This document shows positions 17,215 through 26,264 of a stretch of 64,000 nt of DNA, in pieces. The notes beneath the pieces are model-generated. The model worked only from the letters and a program-made list of their open reading frames with translations, did not search any database and was not told the origin of the DNA. The translations under genes and the position numbers were made by a program. The DNA comes from Flavobacteriaceae bacterium. Lineage in GTDB: Bacteria; Bacteroidota; Bacteroidia; Flavobacteriales; Flavobacteriaceae. Numbering within the stretch: position 1 is the first letter of the stretch; each line of letters begins with the position of its first letter. The stretch spans positions 1-64,000 of the forward strand of contig DUDG01000012.1 of the NCBI GenBank assembly GCA_012959395.1, in the 5' to 3' direction.

Positions 17215-18426
17215 ATGCGTCTCCATAGAAATTTAGTAATCGCAATAATAAAAGTACTTGATGGTATTTTTAATCAAAATCTTTACGCAGATAAAGTCAT
17301 TGAAAAAGTTCTAAAACAAGATAAAAGGTGGGGAAGTAGAGATAGAGGATTCATTGCAGAGACTAGCTATGAAATTGTAAGATGGAAAAGATTATATTTA
17401 GAAATTGCAGAAGTAAAAAAACCCTTTAATTATCAAAATTTATGGAGAGTATTTTCAGTTTGGGCAATACTAAAGGGCATAAGCCTGCCTAATTGGAAAG
17501 AATTTCAAGAGACTCCTAAAAGAAGAATCAAAGGTAAATTTGATAAACTTTCTAAAATTCGAAAATTTAGAGAATCTATTCCAGACTGGATGGACTCAAT
17601 TGGATTAGAAGAACTAGGAGAAAATCAGTGGGAAAATGAAATATCTTCATTAAATAAAATGGCTCCTGTAATAATAAGAGCAAATGCACTTAAAACTAAT
17701 ATAATTGAACTTGAAAAAATTCTAATAAACGAAGAGGTTATAACAGAAAAAATAAATGGCTATCCTGATGCTTTAAAGCTTAAAGAAAGAACGAATCTGT
17801 TTTTAAAAGATTCTTTTCAAAATGGACTTTATGAAATTCAAGATGCCTCTTCTCAGTTAGTAGCACCTTTTTTAAAAATTGAACCAGGAATGAAAATATG
17901 TGATGTTTGTGCTGGAGCTGGAGGAAAAACACTACATCTATCAGCATTATCAAAAAACAAAGGTCAAATTATAGCAATGGATATTTATAAAAATAAATTG
18001 AAAGAGCTAAAAAGAAGAGCAAAAAGAAATGGTGCGTTTAATATTGAAACAAAAGTAATTGAAAATAATAAGTCAATTAAAAGACTTTATGGAAAAATAG
18101 ATAGACTGTTAATAGATTCTCCATGTTCAGGTTTAGGAGTATTAAAAAGAAATCCTGATTCAAAATGGAAATTAAGTCAAGAGTTTTTAGAAAAAATTAA
18201 AAACACTCAACAAGAAATATTACAAAAATATGCTCCTTTAATAAAAAATAATGGAAAACTTGTCTACGCAACCTGTTCAATTTTACCATCTGAAAATGAA
18301 ATTCAAATAGAGAGTTTTTTAAAATCTAATATTGGTTTAAAATTTAAAAAAGAAGACGAGAAGAAAATAAGTCCATCAAAAACTGGATTTGATGGATTTT
18401 ATATGGCTAGGTTAAGTTTAAAATAA
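17215..18426 (+). CDS. RsmB/NOP-family rRNA cytosine-C5 methyltransferase
   Basis: The 403-residue product is an SAM-dependent RNA m5C methyltransferase. The N-terminal 140 residues are an NusB-like helical domain, followed by the Rossmann methyltransferase domain with the SAM loop VCAGAGGKTLHLS, the motif IV catalytic segment DSPCSGLGVL, and the motif VI segment YATCSILPSENE, giving both catalytic cysteines (PCSG and TCS). The likely target is 16S rRNA as for RsmB, but RsmF-type specificity cannot be excluded. It stands as a single gene between the ECF trio and purL. Confidence 0.9.
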   Translation: MRLHRNLVIAIIKVLDGIFNQNLYADKVIEKVLKQDKRWGSRDRGFIAETSYEIVRWKRLYLEIAEVKKPFNYQNLWRVFSVWAILKGISLPNWKEFQETPKRRIKGKFDKLSKIRKFRESIPDWMDSIGLEELGENQWENEISSLNKMAPVIIRANALKTNIIELEKILINEEVITEKINGYPDALKLKERTNLFLKDSFQNGLYEIQDASSQLVAPFLKIEPGMKICDVCAGAGGKTLHLSALSKNKGQIIAMDIYKNKLKELKRRAKRNGAFNIETKVIENNKSIKRLYGKIDRLLIDSPCSGLGVLKRNPDSKWKLSQEFLEKIKNTQQEILQKYAPLIKNNGKLVYATCSILPSENEIQIESFLKSNIGLKFKKEDEKKISPSKTGFDGFYMARLSLK

Positions 18427-18479
18427 AGATGTTAATAAGTATTTTATAATCATCATTTAAATTTTAATTTGAAAAGATC

Positions 18480-18506
18480 TTGTTTGCTTTTTTTCTTATA
18501 TTTTTG
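18480..18506 (+). promoter_or_regulatory. purL promoter candidate
   Basis: A -7 box TATTTTTG lies at 18499-18506, 29 bases before the purL start codon, with a TTG at 18480-18482 that could act as the -33 box after a 16-base spacer. The spacer is one base short of the usual range. Confidence 0.5.
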
Positions 18507-18535
18507 AGTAAATTTTTAACATTTCTAAGTCCTTA

Positions 18536-21500
18536 ATGGTTCTTTTCTTTAAAGATAAAAACGAATTAATTTATGCAGTAGATTCAGCAGAAAACTTAGA
18601 CTCTAAAAACATTTCAAAATTAGAATGGCTTTTTGTTGGAAAATTCCTTTCTAAACTCTCTATTATTTACGATAAATATATAGGCCCAAAAAAAACTATG
18701 ATTACTCCATGGAGCACTAATGCAGTTGAAATAACTCAAAATATGGCTATCAGTGGTGTTAAAAGAATTGAGACTTATATTTTATTTAGTAATCAGGAAA
18801 AAACATTTGATCCAATGCTGTTTGAACTATACAGCCAATTGGATCAAGATATGTTTAAAAATACTATAAAACCTGAACCTTTAATTGAAATAAGTGACAT
18901 TAAGGCTTACAATGAAAAAGAAGGTTTAGCGTTGAATGATGATGAAATAAATTATTTAGAGAAGTTATCTATAAAGATCAATAGAAAACTTACTGATTCT
19001 GAAGTATTTGGCTTTTCACAAGTTAATTCTGAACATTGCAGGCACAAAATATTTAATGGAAAGTTTATTATAGATGGTATAGAAAAAGAAAGTTCACTTT
19101 TTAAACTTATTAAAAAAACATCTGAATTAAATCCTAATGAAATAGTATCAGCTTACAAAGATAACGTTGCATTTGTTAAAGGACCTAAAGTTGAACAATT
19201 TGCTCCAATAAAAGCTGACACTCCCTCCTACTTTAAAAAATCATCATTTAATTCTGTCGTTTCATTAAAAGCAGAAACACATAATTTTCCTACCACAGTT
19301 GAACCTTTTAATGGGGCCGCAACTGGTTCCGGTGGAGAAATCAGGGATCGTTTAGCTGGAGGGAAAGGGTCACTACCCTTGGCAGGTACAGCAGTTTATA
19401 TGACTTCATACCCAAGGATTCATTCTAACAAACCATGGATTAAAAAGCCTAGGAAATGGCTTTATCAATCTCCTTTAGATATACTTATCAAGGCATCTAA
19501 TGGCGCTTCTGATTTTGGAAATAAATTTGGACAGCCACTAATTGCGGGATCTGTTTTTACTTTTGAGTATAATGAAATTGACATGTCTTTAGGATTTGAC
19601 AAAGTCATTATGCTTGCAGGAGGAATTGGTTATGGAAAAGAAGATCAAAGTTTGAAAGACATCCCAAATCAGGATGACATCATTGTTGTGTTAGGAGGTG
19701 ATAATTATAGAATTGGAATGGGAGGAGCTGCAGTCTCTTCAACTGAAACAGGTAAATATAATTCCGGAATCGAACTTAATGCAGTTCAAAGATCAAATCC
19801 CGAAATGCAAAAAAGAGTTGCAAATACGATTAGAGCTTTTGTAGAATCTGAGAAAAATACCATAGTTTCAATTCATGATCATGGAGCTGGAGGACACTTA
19901 AATTGTCTTTCTGAATTAGTTGAAGAGACTGGAGGAATTATTGAATTAGATAATTTACCAATTGGAGATCAAACACTATCTGCTAGAGAAATAATTGGAA
20001 ACGAGTCTCAAGAGAGAATGGGCTTAATAATTCCTGAAAAAAACTACAATAAACTTAAAAGAATTGCTGATAGAGAAAAAGCACCTTGCTATAAAGTAGG
20101 TAAAGTAAAAAATAATAAGAAATTTGTCATTCGATCTTCTACATTAAATAAATCACCAATTGAACTATCATTGTCTGATTTTTTTGGAAATTCTCCGCAA
20201 ACGATAATGAATGATTCAACAATTAATTTTCGATTTAAAAATCTTAATTACAAATGTGAACATTTAAATGATTACTTAATAAATGTTTTAAGTCTTGAAT
20301 CTGTTGCCTGTAAGGATTGGCTAACAAATAAAGTAGACAGGTGCGTCACGGGAAAGGTGGCCAAACAACAATGTGTTGGACCTTTACAACTCCCATTAAA
20401 CAATTGTGGAGTTATGGCACTTGACTATAATGGTATCAATGGAGTAGCTACTTCTATTGGTCATTCTCCAATTACTGCCTTAATTGATCCAAGTACAGGC
20501 TCAAGAAACGCAATTGGAAAAGCGCTCACAAACATAATTTGGGCTCCATTAGAAAAAGGATTGAAATCGGTAACATTATCTGCTAATTGGATGTGGCCTT
20601 GTAATAATCCAGGAGAAGATGCTAGACTTTACAAGGCCGTAGAATCATGCTCAAATTTTGCTATAGATTTAGGAATTAATATTCCAACTGGAAAAGATTC
20701 TCTTTCCATGAAACAAAAATATAAAGACAAAGAAGTTATTTCTCCAGGAACTGTTATTATATCAGCTGCAGCAAATTGCAATGATATTAACAACATAATA
20801 GAGCCAGTCTTAATAAACAACAATGATTCTATATACTATATAAACCTTTCAAAAGACAATTTTAATTTAGGTGGATCTGCATTAGCTCAAACTTTAGGTT
20901 ATATTGGGAATCACTCTTCTGATATAAATGACTCTAAATACTTTAAAAAAGCATTTGAAATATTTCAGAACCTTATTAAAAAAGGATTGATTTCATCTGG
21001 TCACGATATAAGCTCTGGAGGGCTAATCACTTCTTTACTTGAAATGTGTTTTCCAGAAACTAATATTGGAGCCAAAATAGATCTTTCTTTTTCAAAAGAA
21101 AGCGATATAATCAAACTATTATTTAATGAAAATATTGGCTTAATATTTCAAGGTAAAAAAGAAATTGAAAGTATTCTAGAATCTGAAAACATATTCTTTA
21201 GTAAAATTGGAAAAGTCAATACTAGCGGAGTTCTTAAAATATCAAAAAATGATATAGATTATGAATTTAAAATTTCAAAATATCGAGATATTTGGTATCA
21301 AACCTCATACTTGTTAGACATTCATCAAAGTGGAGAAACAAAAGCAATAGAAAGATTTAAAAATTATAAAAACCACCCCCTTATTTTTAATTTTCCGAAT
21401 AACTTCAATGGATTATCAAATAACTTCAAACCTAATAATAAAGTAAAGGCAGCTGTTATTAGAGAAAAAGGAAGTAATTCAGAAAGAGAAATGGCTTATG

Positions 21501-22189
21501 CTATGAATTTAGCTGGTTTTGAAGTTAAAGATATTCATATGACGGATCTAATATCGGGAAGAGAAACTCTAGAAGATATTAACTTCATTGTTGCCGTTGG
21601 AGGATTTTCTAATTCAGATGTATTGGGGTCCGCAAAAGGGTGGGCTGGGTCATTTCTTTATAATGAAAAAGCTAAAAAGAGTTTAATGAATTTCTACGTT
21701 AGAAAAAACACATTATCTTTAGGGGTTTGTAATGGTTGTCAACTTTTTATGGAATTAGGTCTTCTTCATCCTAAGCATCAAGAAAAACCAAAAATGATTC
21801 ATAATGATTCAAATAAATTTGAATGCATATTTACATCTGTAGAAATTCAAAAAAATAATTCAGTTATGTTTGAAAGTCTTAGTGGATCAAAATTAGGAAT
21901 TTGGTCTGCTCATGGTGAGGGAAAATTCAATTTACCCTATTCTGAAACTAAATATAAGATTATAGGTAAATATGGCTACAAAACTTATCCAGCAAATCCC
22001 AATGGGTCTGATTATAATACAGCAATTATAAGTAGCGAAGATGGTCATCATATTGCTATGATGCCTCATCTAGAAAGATCTACTTTTCCATGGAATTGGC
22101 CTTATTATCCAAAGGATCGAAATGATAAAGTTTCACCTTGGATATTAGCATTTGAAAATGCCAAAATATGGCTTGATAATCATATTTAA
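18536..22189 (+). CDS. purL: Phosphoribosylformylglycinamidine synthase, single-chain type
   Basis: PurL converts FGAR, glutamine and ATP to FGAM in purine synthesis. At 1,217 residues this is the large one-chain enzyme with N-terminal linker domain, two AIRS-like halves (GFSQVNSEHCRHK near residue 161 with the catalytic His; LKAETHNFPTTVEPFNGAATG near 240) and a C-terminal class I glutaminase domain with the nucleophile Cys1065 in GVCNGCQLF and the His/Glu region before LERSTFPWNWPYYP. The glutaminase domain removes the need for separate PurQ and PurS. It is followed by a palindrome at 22203-22226 that could also act as its terminator. Confidence 0.97.
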   Translation: MVLFFKDKNELIYAVDSAENLDSKNISKLEWLFVGKFLSKLSIIYDKYIGPKKTMITPWSTNAVEITQNMAISGVKRIETYILFSNQEKTFDPMLFELYSQLDQDMFKNTIKPEPLIEISDIKAYNEKEGLALNDDEINYLEKLSIKINRKLTDSEVFGFSQVNSEHCRHKIFNGKFIIDGIEKESSLFKLIKKTSELNPNEIVSAYKDNVAFVKGPKVEQFAPIKADTPSYFKKSSFNSVVSLKAETHNFPTTVEPFNGAATGSGGEIRDRLAGGKGSLPLAGTAVYMTSYPRIHSNKPWIKKPRKWLYQSPLDILIKASNGASDFGNKFGQPLIAGSVFTFEYNEIDMSLGFDKVIMLAGGIGYGKEDQSLKDIPNQDDIIVVLGGDNYRIGMGGAAVSSTETGKYNSGIELNAVQRSNPEMQKRVANTIRAFVESEKNTIVSIHDHGAGGHLNCLSELVEETGGIIELDNLPIGDQTLSAREIIGNESQERMGLIIPEKNYNKLKRIADREKAPCYKVGKVKNNKKFVIRSSTLNKSPIELSLSDFFGNSPQTIMNDSTINFRFKNLNYKCEHLNDYLINVLSLESVACKDWLTNKVDRCVTGKVAKQQCVGPLQLPLNNCGVMALDYNGINGVATSIGHSPITALIDPSTGSRNAIGKALTNIIWAPLEKGLKSVTLSANWMWPCNNPGEDARLYKAVESCSNFAIDLGINIPTGKDSLSMKQKYKDKEVISPGTVIISAAANCNDINNIIEPVLINNNDSIYYINLSKDNFNLGGSALAQTLGYIGNHSSDINDSKYFKKAFEIFQNLIKKGLISSGHDISSGGLITSLLEMCFPETNIGAKIDLSFSKESDIIKLLFNENIGLIFQGKKEIESILESENIFFSKIGKVNTSGVLKISKNDIDYEFKISKYRDIWYQTSYLLDIHQSGETKAIERFKNYKNHPLIFNFPNNFNGLSNNFKPNNKVKAAVIREKGSNSEREMAYAMNLAGFEVKDIHMTDLISGRETLEDINFIVAVGGFSNSDVLGSAKGWAGSFLYNEKAKKSLMNFYVRKNTLSLGVCNGCQLFMELGLLHPKHQEKPKMIHNDSNKFECIFTSVEIQKNNSVMFESLSGSKLGIWSAHGEGKFNLPYSETKYKIIGKYGYKTYPANPNGSDYNTAIISSEDGHHIAMMPHLERSTFPWNWPYYPKDRNDKVSPWILAFENAKIWLDNHI

Positions 22190-22202
22190 AAAAAAATTAC
22201 AT

Positions 22203-22226
22203 AAATACTATGCATGCATAGTATTT
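22203..22226. promoter_or_regulatory. 24-bp perfect palindrome, candidate MarR operator
   Basis: The core ACTATGCATGCATAGT (22207-22222) extends symmetrically to 24 bases (22203-22226) without a mismatch. It lies immediately upstream of the -7 box TAAATTTG at 22232-22239, covering the place where the -33 box should be, and about 30 bases before the MarR start at 22255. Size and symmetry suit a MarR dimer. It is followed by a T run, so a role as terminator of purL is an alternative or additional use. Confidence 0.6.
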
Positions 22227-22231
22227 TTTTT

Positions 22232-22239
22232 TAAATTTG
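22232..22239 (+). promoter_or_regulatory. -7 box of the beta-oxidation operon
   Basis: TAAATTTG matches the TAnnTTTG consensus and lies 15 bases before the ATG at 22255. No TTTG -33 box is visible, since that region is taken up by the palindrome. A TTG in frame with the regulator lies inside this box and is therefore not its start. Confidence 0.55.
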
Positions 22240-22254
22240 AATACAATCCTAGAA

Positions 22255-22692
22255 ATGAAAAAAAAAACCATCGATCACGTATTGAGATCTACCTGGCAAG
22301 CAGTAGCAAAAATGTATAATGAAGAAGCTACGAAGCATAACTCAACTATGGCAGTTGGTTTTGCTCTTCTTAGCATTGATCCTAAAAAAGGAACTCCTTC
22401 AACTTCATTAGGTCCTAAAATGGGCATGGAAGCTACCGGTCTTTCTAGGACTTTAAAGTCAATGGAAGAAAAAAAATTGATTCTTAGAAAACCTAATCCA
22501 AATGATGGAAGAGGTGTTTTAATTCATCTAACTGAAATGGGGAAAATAAACAGAGATGCGTCAAGAGTTGCTGTTAAAAAATTTAATCTAGCTATCCAAA
22601 ATGAAGTTGGATCTGAATCTCTTGAAAATTTTCATTTAGTAATTGAAAAAATAAATGACTTAATTAAGAAAAACAAAATATTTAATTTTTAA
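22255..22692 (+). CDS. MarR-family transcriptional regulator
   Basis: The 145-residue product is a winged-helix regulator of the MarR type: helical dimerisation ends, the recognition helix region MGMEATGLSRTLKSMEEKKL, and the wing with LRKPNPNDGRGVLIHLTEMG, which holds the conserved D-x-R-x motif. The ligand may be an acyl-CoA, as in other MarR regulators of fatty acid degradation, but that is inferred from context: the gene is first in a five-gene beta-oxidation operon and the next start is only 4 bases away. A perfect palindrome upstream suggests autoregulation. Confidence 0.9.
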   Translation: MKKKTIDHVLRSTWQAVAKMYNEEATKHNSTMAVGFALLSIDPKKGTPSTSLGPKMGMEATGLSRTLKSMEEKKLILRKPNPNDGRGVLIHLTEMGKINRDASRVAVKKFNLAIQNEVGSESLENFHLVIEKINDLIKKNKIFNF

Positions 22693-22696
22693 TAAA

Positions 22697-23836
22697 ATGA
22701 ATTTTGAATTAAGCGAAGAACATTTATTAATACAGAAAGCTGCTAAGGATTTCGCTCAAAATGAGTTAAAACCTGGCGTGATTGAACGGGACTCTAATTC
22801 TAAATATCCCGATAAAGGGGTAAAAAGAATGGCTGAGTTAGGTTTTTTAGGGATGACTGTTTCTCAAAAATATGGTGGAGGAGGAATGGATACACTTTCA
22901 TATGCTATAGCTGTTGAAGAGATTTCAAAAGTAGATAATTCATGCTCTGTAATATTGTCTGCCCATAATTCTCTAGCCTGTTGGGGAATAGAAGAATACG
23001 GAACTGAAGATCAAAAGAACAAATATTTAATAAAATTAGCTACTGGAGAGACTATTGGAGCATTTTGTTTATCTGAACCTGAATCAGGATCTGATGCCAC
23101 TCAACAAAGGACTATTGCAGAAGATAAAGGCGATTACTACTTACTAAATGGAACAAAAAACTGGATTACAAATGGCAAAAAAGCTGGTATTTATGTTGTT
23201 ATAGCTCAAACTGATCCCAAAAAAGGTTATAAAGGAATTAATGCTTTTATTGTTGAAGCTGGATCAGAAGGATTAAGTACTGGAATTAAAGAAGATAAAC
23301 TTGGTATTAGATCATCAGACACTTCATCCGTAATGTTTCAAGATGTAATAGTTCCAAAGGAAAATCGCTTAGGTCCTGATGGTTTTGGATTTAAATATGC
23401 AATGAAAACTCTCGAAGGTGGCAGAATAGGAATAGCCTCCCAAGCTTTAGGAATAACAGAAGGAGCTTACGAACTATCATTAGAGTATTCTAAAGAAAGA
23501 AAAACTTTTGGAAAACCAATTAGCGAGCATCAAGCTATAGCTTTCAAACTAGCTCAAATGGCTACAGATATTGAAGCTGCAAGGTTGTTAGTTCACAAAA
23601 GCGCTTATGAAAAAGATAATCTTAAATCATATGGTCTATCAAGTTCTATGGCAAAATTATTTGCTTCAGAAATTGCTATGAAACATACGGTAGAAGCTGT
23701 ACAAATTCATGGTGGTTACGGATTCGTTAAAGAATATCATGTTGAAAGATTAATGAGAGATGCTAAAATTACTCAGATATATGAAGGAACTTCAGAAATT
23801 CAAAAAATAATTATTTCAAGAAGTATTTTAAAATAA
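22697..23836 (+). CDS. Acyl-CoA dehydrogenase (short/medium-chain type)
   Basis: The 379-residue flavoprotein introduces the trans-2 double bond in acyl-CoA and passes electrons to electron-transfer flavoprotein. Family signatures are GAFCLSEPESGSDA for FAD binding and QIHGGYGFVKEYHVERLMRDAKI near the C-terminus, with the catalytic base Glu363 in YEGTSEIQ. Length and the position of the catalytic Glu fit the short-chain/butyryl-type branch. It is second in the MarR-headed operon, 19 bases before the multifunctional protein. Confidence 0.95.
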   Translation: MNFELSEEHLLIQKAAKDFAQNELKPGVIERDSNSKYPDKGVKRMAELGFLGMTVSQKYGGGGMDTLSYAIAVEEISKVDNSCSVILSAHNSLACWGIEEYGTEDQKNKYLIKLATGETIGAFCLSEPESGSDATQQRTIAEDKGDYYLLNGTKNWITNGKKAGIYVVIAQTDPKKGYKGINAFIVEAGSEGLSTGIKEDKLGIRSSDTSSVMFQDVIVPKENRLGPDGFGFKYAMKTLEGGRIGIASQALGITEGAYELSLEYSKERKTFGKPISEHQAIAFKLAQMATDIEAARLLVHKSAYEKDNLKSYGLSSSMAKLFASEIAMKHTVEAVQIHGGYGFVKEYHVERLMRDAKITQIYEGTSEIQKIIISRSILK

Positions 23837-23855
23837 TCAAAATAAAAAATAAAAA

Positions 23856-26261
23856 ATGAATAGAAAAATCAATAAAGTCGCTGTAATAGGTTCTGGAGTA
23901 ATGGGATCTGGAATAGCCTGTCATTTTGCCAATATAGGAATTGAAGTTCTTCTTCTCGATATAGCTCCTAATAAGTTAAATGAAAATGAAGAAAAACTCG
24001 GATTATCATTAGATGACAAAAAAGTTAAAAATAGAATTGTCAATGAAATGTTTCAAAGATGTATTAAATCAAAACCCGCTCCATTATATCATAAAAATTT
24101 TGCAAACAGAATAGTTCTTGGAAATCTAACTGATGATATAGCTAAAATCAATGAAGTTGATTGGATAATTGAAGTTGTTACAGAAAAATTAAATATAAAA
24201 CAGATCGTATTTGAACAAATTGAGAAATTTAGAAAAAAAGAAACACTTGTCACATCAAACACTTCAGGAATTCCTATTAAACTAATGAATGAAGGAAGGT
24301 CTGAGGATTTTAGAAATCATTTTGCTGTAACTCATTTTTTTAATCCTCCTCGTTATTTGAAATTATTTGAAATTATTCCAGGTCCTGATTGTAGACCAGA
24401 AGCAGTTGATTTTCTTCATGATTTTGGAGAACGTTTTTTAGGAAAAGATTCCGTACTAGCTAAAGACACACCAGGCTTTATTGGAAATAGAATTGGAACT
24501 TTTGGAATGGTAAATATTTTAAACAATGTAAAAAAATTAAGTTTATCTATTGAAGAAATTGACAAATTAACTGGTCCAATTATTGGAAGTCCAAAATCTG
24601 CAACCTTTAGAACAAGTGATATAGTAGGGCTAGATACAACTGTTAATGTAGCTACTGGCATATATGAAAATTGTCCTAATGATGAGTTTAGAAACACTTT
24701 CAAATTGCCAGAATATATTTATAAAATGATAGAAAATAATTGGCTAGGTTCCAAAACAGATGGTGGTTTTTACAAAAGAATTAAAGACGAAAATGGAAAA
24801 TCTACAATACTTTCCTTAAACCTTAAAACACTTGAATACTCTCCCGTTAAAAAGGTGACGTTTGAAACAATTAGTAAAGCAAGAAAAATAAGTAAAGTCA
24901 TAGATAGATTTTCGGTATTAATTGAAGGACAAGACAAAGCAGGTGAATTTTACAGATTTAATTTTGGAACTATGTTTTCCTATATACAAAATCGAATTCC
25001 TGAAATTTCGAACGAATTATACAGAATTGATGATGCTTTAAGAGCAGGGTTTGGATGGAAAAACGGTCCTTTTCAAATTTGGGATTCTCTAGGGTTAAAA
25101 AAAGGCGTTGAAATAATGGAATCTTTAGGTTATAAACCAGCTGATTGGGTTTCAGACATGATTAGTAATAATATTAATAACTTCTATAAAGTAGAAAACG
25201 GTATAACAAATTATTACGATATAAATACCAAAACTTTTATACCTAAGCCAGGTCAAGGTTCATTAATAATATTAAACAATCTAAATAAAAGTTCTATTGT
25301 TTGGGAAAACACTGATTCAGTGATTAAAGATATAGGTGATGGGGTTATAAACTTAGAATTTAGAACTAAAATGAATACACTTGGCCAGGGTGTTTTGATG
25401 GGTATTAATAAAGCTGTAGACTTAGCTGAAAAAAATTTCAGAGGAATTGTAATTGGGAATGAAGGCTCTCACTTTTCTGCTGGAGCTAATTTAGGTGCTA
25501 TTTTCATGGCATCAGCTGAACAAGAATATGATGAGATAACCCTTGCTATTAAGTTTTTTCAAGATAGCATGATGAAATTAAGGTATTCTAACATTCCGGT
25601 AATAGCTGCACCACATGGTCTTACACTCGGTGGTGGTTGTGAAGTTACAATGCATTGCGACAAAGCTGTAGCTTACAGTGAAAGTTATATTGGTTTAGTT
25701 GAAGTAGGTGCTGGTTTAATTCCTGGTGGAGGTGGATGTAAAGAAATGGCCTTAAGGGCATCAAATAAGTTCAGTAAAAATGATGTAGAACTTAATGTAC
25801 TACAAGAATACTTCTTGAACATAGGTATGGCTAAAACTTCTACATCCGCATACGAAGCTATTGATTTAGGTTATTTACAGCCCAATAATGACACTATAAT
25901 CATGAATAGAAACCATCAAATTTCTATTGCAAAAAAACACGCGATTTTAATGGCTGATTATGGCTATTTACCCCCTTTTAAAGCCAATGATATAAAAGTT
26001 TTAGGAAAACAAGCTTTAGGAATGTTTATGGTTGGTAGTGACACAATGAAAGCCGGAAATTATATTTCTGAGCATGACAAAAAAATTGCAAATAAAATTG
26101 CTTATGTAATTAGTGGAGGTGATTTATCTCAATCAACTCTAGTAAATGAACAATATTTACTTGACTTAGAAAGAGAAGCATTTCTTTCTTTATGTTCAGA
26201 AAGAAAAACATTAGAAAGAATACAACATATATTAAAAACAGGTAAACCTTTAAGAAATTAA
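23856..26261 (+). CDS. 3-hydroxyacyl-CoA dehydrogenase/enoyl-CoA hydratase fusion (FadN-like)
   Basis: The 801-residue protein carries out the hydration and second oxidation of beta-oxidation. Domain order is dehydrogenase first (NAD loop GSGVMGSGIACHFA at residues 12-25, TSNTSGIP, THFFNPPRYLKL) and hydratase last (FSAGANLGAIF and PHGLTLGGGCEVTMHCD oxyanion regions, VEVGAGLIPGGGG with the catalytic-type Glu). That is the order of B. subtilis FadN, the reverse of E. coli FadB/FadJ. The thiolase starts 3 bases later, which suggests tight coupling and probably a multienzyme complex. Confidence 0.94.
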   Translation: MNRKINKVAVIGSGVMGSGIACHFANIGIEVLLLDIAPNKLNENEEKLGLSLDDKKVKNRIVNEMFQRCIKSKPAPLYHKNFANRIVLGNLTDDIAKINEVDWIIEVVTEKLNIKQIVFEQIEKFRKKETLVTSNTSGIPIKLMNEGRSEDFRNHFAVTHFFNPPRYLKLFEIIPGPDCRPEAVDFLHDFGERFLGKDSVLAKDTPGFIGNRIGTFGMVNILNNVKKLSLSIEEIDKLTGPIIGSPKSATFRTSDIVGLDTTVNVATGIYENCPNDEFRNTFKLPEYIYKMIENNWLGSKTDGGFYKRIKDENGKSTILSLNLKTLEYSPVKKVTFETISKARKISKVIDRFSVLIEGQDKAGEFYRFNFGTMFSYIQNRIPEISNELYRIDDALRAGFGWKNGPFQIWDSLGLKKGVEIMESLGYKPADWVSDMISNNINNFYKVENGITNYYDINTKTFIPKPGQGSLIILNNLNKSSIVWENTDSVIKDIGDGVINLEFRTKMNTLGQGVLMGINKAVDLAEKNFRGIVIGNEGSHFSAGANLGAIFMASAEQEYDEITLAIKFFQDSMMKLRYSNIPVIAAPHGLTLGGGCEVTMHCDKAVAYSESYIGLVEVGAGLIPGGGGCKEMALRASNKFSKNDVELNVLQEYFLNIGMAKTSTSAYEAIDLGYLQPNNDTIIMNRNHQISIAKKHAILMADYGYLPPFKANDIKVLGKQALGMFMVGSDTMKAGNYISEHDKKIANKIAYVISGGDLSQSTLVNEQYLLDLEREAFLSLCSERKTLERIQHILKTGKPLRN

Positions 26262-26264
26262 ATT

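Noticed and set aside
22237-22254. TTG start of the MarR regulator at 22237
   Set aside because: It falls inside the -7 box TAAATTTG; the ATG at 22255 fits promoter spacing and family length.
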